The translations under genes were made by a program, and so were the position numbers. From positions 310,001-374,000 of the forward strand of contig JADJTL010000003.1 in assembly GCA_016711215.1 (NCBI GenBank): DNA of 64,000 nt, written 5' to 3'. Shown here one piece after another: positions 26,492 to 35,016 of this stretch. This DNA comes from Pseudomonadota bacterium (GTDB lineage Bacteria > Myxococcota_A > Polyangia > GCA-2747355). How positions within the stretch are numbered: position 1 is the first letter of the stretch; each line of letters opens with the position of its first letter. The notes beneath the pieces were generated by a model. That model was not told where the DNA came from. It made no database searches and was given only the letters and a program-made list of their open reading frames with translations.

Positions 26492-27075
26492 TGGGCTCGC
26501 GCAGCGACATCGCACCTCCGCCGCGGGCCAGACCGGAGCGCGGGCTCCGCCTATGGATCGTCCCTATTGGTCTTAAGCAGGCCCTGCCGTGGACGGAGGC
26601 ACTGGCAGCGCAGCTTCGCAGCGTCTTCGGCGGTGAGGTGATCGTCGCCCCGGCGCCCTTCGGCCTCGAGGCAAGCTTCGACCCTCAGCGCGGGCAATAC
26701 AACGCGCTGGAGCTGCTCGAGCGCCTCTTGGCGCTGCCGGGCAGCCAGCGGCTGCTCGGGATCGTCGAGGTCGACCTCTTCATCCCGATGCTGACCTACG
26801 TCTTCGGCCAGGCGCAGCTCAATGGACGCGGAGCGATCCTGTCGAGCTACCGCCTCGACAACACCATCTACGGCCTGGCGCGCGACGATCGACTCCGCGC
26901 GGCACGGATCGCCAAGGAGGCGATTCACGAGCTCGGCCATGCCCTTGGGCTGGTGCATTGTCGCGATCCGGACTGCGTGATGCACAGCTCACTCTACGTC
27001 GAGGAGATCGACCTGAAGTCCGCAGCCCTCTGCGCCTGCTGCCGACGGCGGCTTCGGGAGGTCCCAACCGAGTAG
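26491..27075 (+). CDS. amzA: Archaemetzincin family zinc metalloprotease
   Basis: 194 residues. The metzincin motif HELGHALGLVHC (His146, Glu147, His150, His156) is followed by the extra cysteine set that defines archaemetzincins: Cys157, Cys162 in DPDCVMHSS with the Met-turn residue Met164, and the CxxC pair Cys181/Cys184 in LCACC. The upstream part (IVEVDLFIPMLTYVFGQA) is typical. No signal peptide, so cytoplasmic. It starts inside the stop of the regulator gene and is probably co-translated with it. The physiological substrate is not known for bacterial members. Confidence 0.92.
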   Translation: MGSRSDIAPPPRARPERGLRLWIVPIGLKQALPWTEALAAQLRSVFGGEVIVAPAPFGLEASFDPQRGQYNALELLERLLALPGSQRLLGIVEVDLFIPMLTYVFGQAQLNGRGAILSSYRLDNTIYGLARDDRLRAARIAKEAIHELGHALGLVHCRDPDCVMHSSLYVEEIDLKSAALCACCRRRLREVPTE

Positions 27076-27103
27076 TATCCGTGTGGTGATTCGCCACAGC
27101 GCC

Positions 27104-27128
27104 GCTGCGAAACGCAACAATGCGCAGC
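27104..27128. other. Inverted repeat, possible terminator or activator site
   Basis: GCTGCG, 13 nt, then CGCAGC. It lies 29 nt after the archaemetzincin stop and about 180 nt upstream of the sigma-54 promoter at 27308, a distance suitable for an enhancer-type activator site. There is no T-tract, so a simple terminator is less likely. Confidence 0.3.
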
Positions 27129-27307
27129 ACCACAACGGATCGGCCTCGCGGCAGGTCACCTTAGGTTGGTCGGCTGGCCGCAGCGCGAGGCGCCGTCCTT
27201 CGAGGCAGGGAGGGCGATGCCGGCGCGACGGCAGGACGTTCAGCGCCAAGCCCTCGGGAAATGACCGCTCGGGGCGGAGCCACTGTGAATGAGCCCGCGC
27301 ACCTGAC

Positions 27308-27323
27308 TGGCACTACTCGTGCA
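27308..27323 (+). promoter_or_regulatory. Sigma-54 (-24/-12) promoter of the GcvH-like/HybA/HybB operon
   Basis: TGGCACTACTCGTGCA has a perfect -24 box TGGCAC and GTGC in place of TTGC at the correct spacing; the invariant GG and GC are present. The expected start of transcription is near 27334, 25 nt before ATG 27360. Confidence 0.5.
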
Positions 27324-27359
27324 CTGCAGGGCCTCAAGAGGCGGGAAAGGGGAGCTTCC

Positions 27360-28166
27360 ATGGTCGTCCTACTGGTCCTGATGACGCTGATTCTCGCGCT
27401 GACCTTAGACCACGTCGTGCAGAAGCTGGGCTTCGCGCGGCACCGCAGCGCGCAGGCGACGGCCGCCGCCGATGTGGCCAGGGATACGCTGGCCGAGGCC
27501 CCACTGGCCGAGGCCCCACTGGCCACAACCCCACTGGCCACGGCCCCACTGGCCACGGCCCCACTGGCCACGACACTGCGCAGCGCCGTGGCTGGGCCAC
27601 CCATGCCTGGCTTCCTCGACCCGAGCCATTGCTGGATCGAGCTCAGGCCCACGGGGCTGGCTGCGGTCGGTGTGGACGCCCTGGTCACCGCGCTGCTCGG
27701 GCCCCCCGACCGCGTGACGATGCGACCGACCGGCGCCTTCGTCATTCGCGGCGAGCCGCTGCTGACCCTGCACCGTGGCACCCGTCAGCTCACGCTGCGC
27801 GCGCCCGTCAGCGGGCTCGTCGCCGAGCATAACCTCGCCCTCCAGGCGGCGCCGGCAGCGCTGGCCGACCAACCCTACGGCGCCCACTGGCTCTGCCTCT
27901 TGCAACCCCAGGAGCTGGGCACGGCGCTGCGTGCCATGACGATCGCCGAGGAGGCCACGCGCTGGCTGCGCGGCGAGCTGCGGCGCGCGCGCGAAGCGCT
28001 GCTGGCGCTCCACCAGCCGGCCACGGCGAAGCTGGGCCTCACCGCCGCCGACGGCGGCCTGCCCGAGGCGGGGCTCAGCACGCTGCTCGCCGACGACGAG
28101 TGGCGAGCGCTGGCCGGAGAGGTCTTCGGCGCTGAGGCTCCCATCGGCGGTCCACCCACGACATGA
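27360..28166 (+). CDS. Second membrane-anchored GcvH-like protein lacking the lipoyl lysine
   Basis: 268 residues from ATG 27360. This start is chosen because AAAGGGGAG lies 6 nt before it, the sigma-54-type promoter lies just upstream, and it puts the membrane helix (MVVLLVLMTLILAL) at the N-terminus as in the paralogue at 24159. An upstream ATG at 27261 would lie before the promoter. A repeat-rich Ala/Pro linker is followed by an H-protein-like domain (SHCWIELRPTG, GEPLLTLHRGTRQLTLRAP, VSGLVAEHNLAL, YGAHWLCLL). Threonine occupies the lipoyl-lysine position. The stop overlaps the ferredoxin gene by 4 nt, tying this protein to the HybA/HybB complex. Confidence 0.8.
   Translation: MVVLLVLMTLILALTLDHVVQKLGFARHRSAQATAAADVARDTLAEAPLAEAPLATTPLATAPLATAPLATTLRSAVAGPPMPGFLDPSHCWIELRPTGLAAVGVDALVTALLGPPDRVTMRPTGAFVIRGEPLLTLHRGTRQLTLRAPVSGLVAEHNLALQAAPAALADQPYGAHWLCLLQPQELGTALRAMTIAEEATRWLRGELRRAREALLALHQPATAKLGLTAADGGLPEAGLSTLLADDEWRALAGEVFGAEAPIGGPPTT
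27486..27575 (+). repeat. 15-bp in-frame tandem repeat
   Basis: About six units related to CCACTGGCCACGGCC encode PLAEA/PLATA pentapeptides, forming a flexible linker between the membrane helix and the GcvH-like domain. Two adjacent units (27531-27560) are identical, suggesting recent expansion. Confidence 0.85.
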
Positions 28167-28909
28167 CCGCCGCGATTCTCACGGACCTGACGAAGTGCGT
28201 CGGTTGCCAGGCCTGCGTCTGGGCGTGCAAGGAGCTCAATGGGCTACCGCGGGGTGACGACGCTCGCGCGCTCTCGGCGACGACCCTCACCGTCGTGGAA
28301 CGGCACGGCAACGTCAACGTGCGCCGCCAGTGCATGCATTGCCTCGATCCCGCCTGCGCCTCGGTTTGTCCCGTTGGGGCCCTGCATAAGACCCCCGAGG
28401 GTCCCGTGGCCTACGACGAGAGCAAGTGCATCGGCTGTCGCTACTGCATGGTCGGCTGCCCCTTCAGCATCCCCAAGTACGAGTGGGACCGCCGCGTCCC
28501 GCGCGTGCAGAAGTGCGTGATGTGCTATGCGGAGCTGGTCAGCCGAGGTCGTCAGCCGGCCTGTACGCAGGTCTGTCCCGCCGGCGCCACGGTCTTCGGC
28601 CAGCGGGAGGCGCTGCTGACGGAAGCGCGCCACCGTGTCGCCTCCGAGCCCCAACGCTACATCGGGCACATCTACGGCGAGCATGAGGCCGGCGGCACCG
28701 CTGTGCTCTACCTGTCGGCCGTGCCCTTCGACCAGCTGGGGTTTCCGACCACCGTGCGCAAGGACCCCTACCCGCGCTTGACCTGGAATGTGCTCTCGAA
28801 CCTGCCCCAAGTGGTGAGCGTCGCGGGCGTCGGCCTGATCGGCATCTGGTGGATCGTGCGGCGGCGACAGGAGCTGGCCGCGACGCGACCGCCCGAGGGC
28901 GAGCGATGA
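28163..28909 (+). CDS. HybA/DmsB-like 4Fe-4S ferredoxin with C-terminal membrane anchor
   Basis: 248 residues. Four ferredoxin-type cysteine groups as in HybA/NrfC/DmsB: CVGCQACVWAC; CMHCLDPACASVCPVGA; CIGCRYCMVGCPF; and CVMCYAEL with CTQVCPAGA. They should hold four 4Fe-4S clusters. A single C-terminal helix (VSVAGVGLIGIWWIV) anchors it. No Tat signal is present at the N-terminus, so the clusters could face the cytoplasm; HybA proper has one. It overlaps the genes on both sides by 4 nt. It should carry electrons to or from the NrfD-like subunit encoded next. Confidence 0.93.
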   Translation: MTAAILTDLTKCVGCQACVWACKELNGLPRGDDARALSATTLTVVERHGNVNVRRQCMHCLDPACASVCPVGALHKTPEGPVAYDESKCIGCRYCMVGCPFSIPKYEWDRRVPRVQKCVMCYAELVSRGRQPACTQVCPAGATVFGQREALLTEARHRVASEPQRYIGHIYGEHEAGGTAVLYLSAVPFDQLGFPTTVRKDPYPRLTWNVLSNLPQVVSVAGVGLIGIWWIVRRRQELAATRPPEGER

Positions 28910-30552
28910 GGGGCAGACTCAGCCGGCTCGCCGCCGGCCTGACCTTCTGGCGCCTGGTGCTCGCAGGGCTGCTCGCGCTCGGCGCCTACGCGACGGTGGT
29001 CCGCTTCGGACGCGGGCTGGGCGCCGCGACGAACCTCTCGGACGCCTTTCCCTGGGGACTGTGGATCGGCTTCGACGTGCTGGTAGGGGTCGGTCTGGCG
29101 GCCGGGGGCTTCGCGGTCGCCGCCACCGTGCACGTCTTCCATATCACTCACTACAAACCGATCGCGCGGCCGGCGGTCTTCACCGCCTTCGTCGGCTACG
29201 TGCTCGTGATCGTCGGGCTGCTCTTCGACCTCGGCCAACCCTGGGATATCTGGCATCCGCTGGTGATGTGGAATCCGCGGTCGGTGATGTTCGAGGTCGC
29301 CTGGTGCGTGATGCTCTACACCACCGTGCTCGCGCTCGAGTTCAGCCCCCTCGTGCTGGAGCGACTGGGTCTGCAGGCTCCCCTACGCCTGGTAAGGGCG
29401 ATCTACGTGCCGCTGGTGGTGATCGGCGTGCTCTTGTCGATGTTGCACCAGTCGTCGCTCGGCACCCTCTACGTGATCGTGCCGGACAAGCTCTACGGGC
29501 TCTGGTACACGCCCTGGCTGCCCGTATTCTTCTTCCTCACGGCAATCGCCGCCGGCCTGGCGATGACCATCGTCGAGTCCTACCTGAGCCAGCGGGCCTT
29601 CGGCCGCGAGCTGGAGCACGACCTCCTCGACGGCCTGGCGCGCGTCACTGTCGTCGTGCTCGGCGTCTACCTGATGTGGAAGGCGCAGGACCTTACCCAC
29701 CGCGGGCAGCTCGCGCTGGCGCTGCAGCTCACGCCCGAGGCCGTGATGTTCTGGGGTGAGATCGGGCTGGGTGTGCTGCTGCCGATCGCGCTCTTGACCT
29801 GGCCGCGCGTGCGCAGCAACCGCACCGCGTTGTTCTTCGCCGCGCTGCTGGTCGTGCTCGGCTTCGTCGCCAACCGTCTCAACGTCGCGGTCACCGGCAT
29901 GGCACGCTCGAGCGGTACGCATTATGTCCCATCCGTGTTGGAGCTGGGCGTGACCTTCTCGCTGGTAGCCGCGGGCTTCGCCGCCTTCGCTTGGGCTGCG
30001 CGGTACCTTGACCTCTTCCCGGCGGCGCGGCCCGAGCTCGCGCCGTCCCCGAAATCGACCGCGGCGGCGAGGGCCGCGGCAGCCAAGGCCGCCGTCCAGC
30101 CCTCGCCGACCGCCAGCGGCTGGGGCATTGCTGGCCTCTGGGTGCTACTGCTGGCCGGCTGGGCGCTGCTGACCGTGGCGCGCAATCGCGAGGCTACGAC
30201 GCGCACGCCGGCAGCCGCCCTGGCGTCCCAGACCGCGCGGCGATCGCTCGCCGGCGTGCGCCCCGCAGCCTGGCCGGCGCAACCACGCTTGCCCGCCGCC
30301 TTCAGCTTTCCGCGGGCTGCCGGCAGCCCGGGCGCGGTCAGCTTCGATCACGCCAGCCATATCGACGCCGCCAAGCCCCGCTGCGCCCACTGCCACCGCG
30401 AGCAGTTCAGCCTGCTGCGCAAGGGCAGTCCGCTACGCGGGCGCCTGGTGATGGATCGGATTCGCCACGGGGAGCTCTGCGGCCGCTGCCACAACGGTAA
30501 GCAGGCCTTCGGCGTGGTGCCAGGCGAGTGCGACGTCTGCCACGGCCAGTGA
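28906..30552 (+). CDS. NrfD/HybB-like membrane subunit fused to a tri-haem cytochrome c tail
   Basis: 548 residues from ATG 28906 (4-nt overlap with the ferredoxin gene). About nine or ten membrane helices of the NrfD/PsrC/HybB type (residues 10-400) with FPWGLWIGFDVLVGVGLAAGG near the start are expected to bind quinone. A low-complexity Ala/Pro linker and one more helix (about 405-425) lead to a C-terminal domain with three haem-c motifs: CAHCH (493-497), CGRCH (525-529) and CDVCH (542-546). FDHASHID and H521 offer distal ligands. HybB/NrfD proteins usually have no attached cytochrome. The fusion implies electron transfer between the quinone pool, the HybA-like protein and periplasmic haems. 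Confidence 0.92.
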   Translation: MRGRLSRLAAGLTFWRLVLAGLLALGAYATVVRFGRGLGAATNLSDAFPWGLWIGFDVLVGVGLAAGGFAVAATVHVFHITHYKPIARPAVFTAFVGYVLVIVGLLFDLGQPWDIWHPLVMWNPRSVMFEVAWCVMLYTTVLALEFSPLVLERLGLQAPLRLVRAIYVPLVVIGVLLSMLHQSSLGTLYVIVPDKLYGLWYTPWLPVFFFLTAIAAGLAMTIVESYLSQRAFGRELEHDLLDGLARVTVVVLGVYLMWKAQDLTHRGQLALALQLTPEAVMFWGEIGLGVLLPIALLTWPRVRSNRTALFFAALLVVLGFVANRLNVAVTGMARSSGTHYVPSVLELGVTFSLVAAGFAAFAWAARYLDLFPAARPELAPSPKSTAAARAAAAKAAVQPSPTASGWGIAGLWVLLLAGWALLTVARNREATTRTPAAALASQTARRSLAGVRPAAWPAQPRLPAAFSFPRAAGSPGAVSFDHASHIDAAKPRCAHCHREQFSLLRKGSPLRGRLVMDRIRHGELCGRCHNGKQAFGVVPGECDVCHGQ

Positions 30553-30602
30553 GCGCGTCTCCCGCCCGCCCCGAACTGCAGGCAGGCGCGCGCCTCAACC
30601 CG

Positions 30603-31229
30603 TCAATAGCGAACTTGGTGGGGTGTAGTCCGCCGTAGCGCGCCATCCTGATAGAAGAGCCGGCTGCGGTAGGCGACCCAGGTCCCTGCGTTGCCCGTGC
30701 AGTCGATCGAACGCTCCGCTTGGAGATTGGCGAAGGCGGTTTGCGCGCCAGGCACGAAGTTGCTGACACCGCTGAAGGTGTAGGTGAAGCGCGCGGCGAA
30801 GCCGGGCATGAAGGCGATCTGGTCCCAGCTGTAGTTCGCCGCGGCGGTCCGATAGTGCACGGCCAAATCCTCGTTCGTCGCCCGCCCGCCGTGGGCACAG
30901 ATATCCGCCGGGCTCGGTCCGTAGCCCCAGGAGACCTTCAGCGGCCCCGGGTAGAGCGCCGCCCAGGCCGGAGGAACCGGCAGGTGGCCCGTGGCCTGAT
31001 AGTAGGCGGTCGCGCCGTCGGCCATCTTGGAGAGGGATTCCATCGCCTCGACGTCGCGCGCCTTCTGCGCGTACTCCAGCATCTTCGGGGCGGCGGCCGT
31101 GGCCAGCACCGAGATGATTGCGAGCACAATCAGCAACTCGATCACGGTGAAGCCCTGATCGTTCTGCACTCGGGCGACCGAGCGCGCCCAACGTATCCCG
31201 ACGACAGCGCGGTCCGATGACTGATGCAT
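30603..31229 (-). CDS. Type IV pilin-like protein (PilA family)
   Basis: 208 residues. A 26-residue leader ends at the prepilin peptidase site G-FTVIEL (Gly26/Phe27, Glu31 at mature position +5), followed by the hydrophobic helix LLIVLAIISVLATAAAPKM. The C-terminal half contains two cysteines (DICAHG, SIDCTG) that could form the disulphide of the pilin D-region. It lies 21 nt after the gene at 31251 with ribosome site GAAGGAGAGG. No pilus assembly genes are in the window, so whether it is the major pilin is unknown. Confidence 0.88.
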   Translation of the reverse strand: MHQSSDRAVVGIRWARSVARVQNDQGFTVIELLIVLAIISVLATAAAPKMLEYAQKARDVEAMESLSKMADGATAYYQATGHLPVPPAWAALYPGPLKVSWGYGPSPADICAHGGRATNEDLAVHYRTAAANYSWDQIAFMPGFAARFTYTFSGVSNFVPGAQTAFANLQAERSIDCTGNAGTWVAYRSRLFYQDGALRRTTPHQVRY

Positions 31230-31250
31230 GGCGCCTCTCCTTCCGTCGCC

Positions 31251-32639
31251 TCAGCGACCCACCGGCTGGGCGGACAACCCGGGCCCGGCGGCACCGCCGT
31301 ATTTCAGCGCTTCCGACTTCGCCATCGTGCGGCCCTTGTCGTCAGCGACCTCGATCTCGACGCGATAGCTGGCGCCCGCCGTCAGGTTCTTGATGGGCAG
31401 GGTCGCGTCGCGGCCTTCGGCGAAGATCTTGCCGTTCTCCCACCACGTATAGCTGTAGCGCAGGCTCGCCGGGCTGTCCGAGGTGGCGGCGATATCCACC
31501 TGAAGGCCCTCCTGCGTCGGCCGTAGGAGCACCATCCGCACCTGAGGCGGCATCGACCGAGGCTTCAGCGAACGCTGCGCCGCGGGATCGATCTGCGAGA
31601 GGACGGCCCCCGGCACCGTCAGCACCGGCGCATCGGCGACCATCACCTTCGCTGGCTCCTCGACCGCCAAGAAGTAGGCCACGCGGGCAGCGACGGCGAC
31701 ACCGAGCATCAGCCCCAGCTTGGCCGAGCGGTTCCAGGCCCGCGAGCGGCCCCATCCGCGCCTGCCCACCGCCCTGGTCTTGCCGAGCCGTTGCATCCGG
31801 CGCGCGCGCGCTGCCGCGGCAGCCTCGTCGGCCTCGCTCGCGGGGCCCTCGGGCGAAATGCCACGCTCGAGGCGAAAATAGGCGTCCACGAGGTCGCGCC
31901 GCGGGTCGGCGAGTGCCTCGTCGTCCGGCATCGCCTCGATCAGATTGCACGCCGCGTCGAGCGCCGCCTGGGCCTCGCCACGCGCCTGCTGCAGCAGTTG
32001 CCGCAGCTCCTGGCTCTCCGGGGCGGCGTCGGCCGCGCGCCTCTGCTCGACCCAGCGCAGCCGCACGCGATCGAGCCTCTCAGTCTGGCTGCGCACCTCG
32101 GCGAGCTGGACCTCGGCTGGGGTGCGGGGCGCGCCGGCATTCAGCGCCTCGGGCGCCACGAGGTCACCGAAGAGGTCCTCGGCGAGCTGGGCCGCGCGTT
32201 CGTCCTGCGCGGCGGGCTCGACCACGTCGACCACGGGCGCCGCGCTCCCCGTCGCCAGCAGGCCCGGCGCCTCCGCGGGCACCGCAACACCCTCGCGCGC
32301 CGCCGCGGGGGCCGGCGCGCGCGCCGCCGCCGCAGCGACAGCCCGCGGGTCCACCGTCGTGGGCGCGGCGGGGGCGGCCGAAGCAGCGGGCGGCGCCTCG
32401 CCCAGCTCGTCGGCGATCAGCCAAGAAACCGCGGCCGCGGCCGCGAGGGGCGCCGAGGACGAGGGCGGCGGCCGCATCGGAGGCGAAGCGTCGTCCAGGT
32501 CGATCACCGGGACGAAGGAGCGTCCGGTTACTCCCGGGCCACATGGCGCGCCTGGGTGGGGCGATCCAGTCGGGTTGGGCGATCGAGTCGCCGGCGTCTT
32601 CGGTGAACGGTCCGGTTCCATGGGCTTCGGCTCACTCAT
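31251..32639 (-). CDS. Unknown single-span membrane protein with Fn3-like C-terminal domain
   Basis: 462 residues from ATG 32639 (MSEPKPMEPDRS); an in-frame ATG 33 nt upstream is less likely. The order is a Pro/Ala-rich disordered region (about 1-150), a helical or coiled-coil region (VQLAEVRSQTERLDRVRLRW to about 270), basic residues, one membrane helix (LGLMLGVAVAARVAYFLAV) and a beta-rich domain near the C-terminus (LRYSYTWWENGKIFAEG, ASYRVEIEVADDKG) resembling Fn3/PKD folds. I do not recognise a family. A -10-like TAATAT (32710-32705) and TTGACG (32736-32731) lie upstream but with a 20-nt spacer. It probably shares a transcript with the pilin gene. Confidence 0.75.
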   Translation of the reverse strand: MSEPKPMEPDRSPKTPATRSPNPTGSPHPGAPCGPGVTGRSFVPVIDLDDASPPMRPPPSSSAPLAAAAAVSWLIADELGEAPPAASAAPAAPTTVDPRAVAAAAARAPAPAAAREGVAVPAEAPGLLATGSAAPVVDVVEPAAQDERAAQLAEDLFGDLVAPEALNAGAPRTPAEVQLAEVRSQTERLDRVRLRWVEQRRAADAAPESQELRQLLQQARGEAQAALDAACNLIEAMPDDEALADPRRDLVDAYFRLERGISPEGPASEADEAAAAARARRMQRLGKTRAVGRRGWGRSRAWNRSAKLGLMLGVAVAARVAYFLAVEEPAKVMVADAPVLTVPGAVLSQIDPAAQRSLKPRSMPPQVRMVLLRPTQEGLQVDIAATSDSPASLRYSYTWWENGKIFAEGRDATLPIKNLTAGASYRVEIEVADDKGRTMAKSEALKYGGAAGPGLSAQPVGR

Positions 32640-32781
32640 TGCGGTCGCGCGGCGCGCGGCGCGCCACACCACCGGCTAGCTAAGGGATCGTCCGCTAGAG
32701 GGGAATATTAAGCGGCCGTCCGGCACGCCGCGTCAACAACCGGTGATCCGCTTGCTTTCGGCCGCCCGCGACGCGTCGGGA

Positions 32782-35016
32782 TCAGGCCAAGAGCCGCCAG
32801 CAGCGAGCGACCGCGAAGCAGAGAGCGAGGCCCAGCAGGACCGGGGCCAGCGCGGCGAGCGCGGTCCAGCGGCCGCTGCGCGTCTCCTTCCAGATCGTGT
32901 AGATCGTCGTCGAGCAGGGATTGTGGACCAGGCTGAAGAGCATCAGGTTGACGGCGAGTGGCAGCGTCCAGCCCGCCGCGCGCAGCAGCTCACCGGTGGC
33001 TCCGTTCGAGCTGGGTTGAAAGAGCACCCCGGCCCCCGCACCCGGCGCGGCCGAGCCGGCCGCGCCCGCGCTGAGCACGGTCAACATCAAGACCGTTGGA
33101 ATCACGATTTCATTGGCCGGGATGGCGACGATATAGGCCAGCAGAATCACGCCGCTGAGACCGACGAAGACACCCAGCGGATCGAGCCAGGCAATCGCGT
33201 GCTCGGCGATCGTGGCGTCGCCCAGGTGAACGTTGCCGAGCAGCCAGATCGCGGCACCAGCGGGAAGCGCGAAGACGATCGCGCGCCAGAGCACGAAGGC
33301 CGTGCGATCGAGCAGGGAGGTATAGAGCGTCTGGAGCACCCGCGGGGGGCGATAGGCGGGCAGCTCGAGGCTGAAGGTCGAGGGCTCGCCGCGCAGCACC
33401 GTCCGCGATAGCACCCATGAGCTGCCGAAGGTCAGGAGCACCCCAAGCAGCGCCACCGCAACGACCGCAAGCGCGGCCGTCAGACCCGCCAGCGGCCCTG
33501 GAACGAGCGCCCCGATGAAGACCGTCGCCATCAGAATCTGCGTGGGCCAGCGGCCGTTGCAGAGCGCAAAGTTGTTGGTGATGATCGCCAGCAAGCGCTC
33601 ACGTGGGCTCTCGATGATACGGGCCGAGACGACGGCCGCCGCATTGCAGCCGAAGCCCATCGTCATCGTCAGCGCCTGCTTGCCGTGCGCGCCGACGCGC
33701 TTGAACATGTGGTCGAGGTTGAAGGCCACGCGCGGCAGATAGCCGAAGTCCTCCAAGAGCGTGAAGAGCGGAAAGAAGATCGCCATCGGCGGCAGCATCA
33801 CGCTGACGACCCAAGCCGTCGAAAGATACATGCCGTCGATCAGCAGCCCACTGAGCCACCACGGCAGCGCGATCGCCGCGGCACCCTGCTTGAGCAAGGG
33901 ATGCATCGTCTCGACCAAGAGCTGCGCCAGCAGGGCCGAGGGCACGTTGGCGCCAGCGATGGTCAACCAAAAGACCAACGTCAGCAGCAGCACCATCAGC
34001 GGCAAGCCGAACCAGCGATTCGTCACCAGCCGATCGACCGTGCGGTCGAAGTCGAAGCGCGGCTGCTCGCCCGCCCGGGTGACCGCGCGATCGGCGATGC
34101 TTGCCGCCTCCGTGTAGAGCTGCTCCGCGAGCGCCTGATAGTAGTCCGGACCGATCTGCCAACGCAGGCGGCGCGCCTCGGCCAGCAGCGCGTCGGCCAC
34201 CGCGGCGGGCGCGGCAGGGGCGGCCACCGCGGCGGGGGCGGCGAGCGCCGCCAGCTCACCGGAGCGCAGCGCGCCCACCATCCGCTCATCGCCATCGAGC
34301 AGCCGCAGGGCCACCCACTCGGCATTCGGCAGGCCGGGGCAGTCCCGCTCGACCCGCTGCCGCAGGGCCGAGACCGCGGACTGCAGCGCCGGCGTCTGGC
34401 CACCGACCTGCGGCGGACGGCAGACGTAGCTCCCGGTCGCCACCTGGGCGAGCGTCTCGATCAGCAGGTCGAGGCCCCGACCGTAGCGCGCGGAGGCCGC
34501 AACGACGGGCACCCCGAGCTCGCGGGAGAGGAGACGCTCGTCGACGGCCAAGCCCAGGCGGCGCGCCTGATCCATCAGGTTGAGGCAGATCACCGCGCGG
34601 TCGGTGATCTGCAGCACCTGCAGCGCGAGGTTGAGGTTGCGCTCGAGCCGCGTCGCGTCGACGACGATCAACGTCACGTCGGGGCGGGCGAAGAGAATGA
34701 AGTCCCGCGCGATCTCCTCGTCCAGACTCGACGACAGCAGCGAGTAGGTGCCCGGCAGGTCGACCAACTTGTAGCGCTGGTCACGATAGACCAGCCCCCC
34801 CTCGGCGCGGGTCACGGTCTTTCCCGGCCAGTTCCCGGTGTGCTGGCGCAGCCCCGTCAGCGCGTTGAACACCGTGCTCTTGCCGACGTTGGGGTTGCCC
34901 GCCAGGGCCACGACGAAGTCCCATTGATCCATCTCGACGCCGAGCTTGACCAGATGCGCCGCGTTATGCGCGGGACAGGTCGCACAGCCCGTCGCTGCGG
35001 TGTTGGGGGCGCTCAT
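32782..35016 (-). CDS. feoB: Ferrous iron transporter FeoB
   Basis: 744 residues. The N-terminal G domain has G1 GNPNVGKS (40-47), G3 DLPGTYSL and the NLMD base-recognition motif. A helical GDP-dissociation-inhibitor-like region leads to two Gate-type membrane blocks. A short Cys/His segment (CATCPAH) precedes the G domain. It imports Fe2+ across the inner membrane. The start overlaps the upstream regulator gene by 4 nt (ATGA), so iron uptake and its regulator-FeoA fusion are translated together. No other feo gene is separate in the window. Confidence 0.95.
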   Translation of the reverse strand: MSAPNTAATGCATCPAHNAAHLVKLGVEMDQWDFVVALAGNPNVGKSTVFNALTGLRQHTGNWPGKTVTRAEGGLVYRDQRYKLVDLPGTYSLLSSSLDEEIARDFILFARPDVTLIVVDATRLERNLNLALQVLQITDRAVICLNLMDQARRLGLAVDERLLSRELGVPVVAASARYGRGLDLLIETLAQVATGSYVCRPPQVGGQTPALQSAVSALRQRVERDCPGLPNAEWVALRLLDGDERMVGALRSGELAALAAPAAVAAPAAPAAVADALLAEARRLRWQIGPDYYQALAEQLYTEAASIADRAVTRAGEQPRFDFDRTVDRLVTNRWFGLPLMVLLLTLVFWLTIAGANVPSALLAQLLVETMHPLLKQGAAAIALPWWLSGLLIDGMYLSTAWVVSVMLPPMAIFFPLFTLLEDFGYLPRVAFNLDHMFKRVGAHGKQALTMTMGFGCNAAAVVSARIIESPRERLLAIITNNFALCNGRWPTQILMATVFIGALVPGPLAGLTAALAVVAVALLGVLLTFGSSWVLSRTVLRGEPSTFSLELPAYRPPRVLQTLYTSLLDRTAFVLWRAIVFALPAGAAIWLLGNVHLGDATIAEHAIAWLDPLGVFVGLSGVILLAYIVAIPANEIVIPTVLMLTVLSAGAAGSAAPGAGAGVLFQPSSNGATGELLRAAGWTLPLAVNLMLFSLVHNPCSTTIYTIWKETRSGRWTALAALAPVLLGLALCFAVARCWRLLA

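Noticed and set aside
27261..27359. N-terminal extension of the second GcvH-like protein
   Set aside because: It would begin upstream of the sigma-54-type promoter, and the ribosome site and membrane helix support ATG 27360.
32705..32736. Sigma-70 promoter (TTGACG ... TAATAT) for the gene at 31251
   Set aside because: Boxes are good but the 20-nt spacer is too long; kept only as a note.
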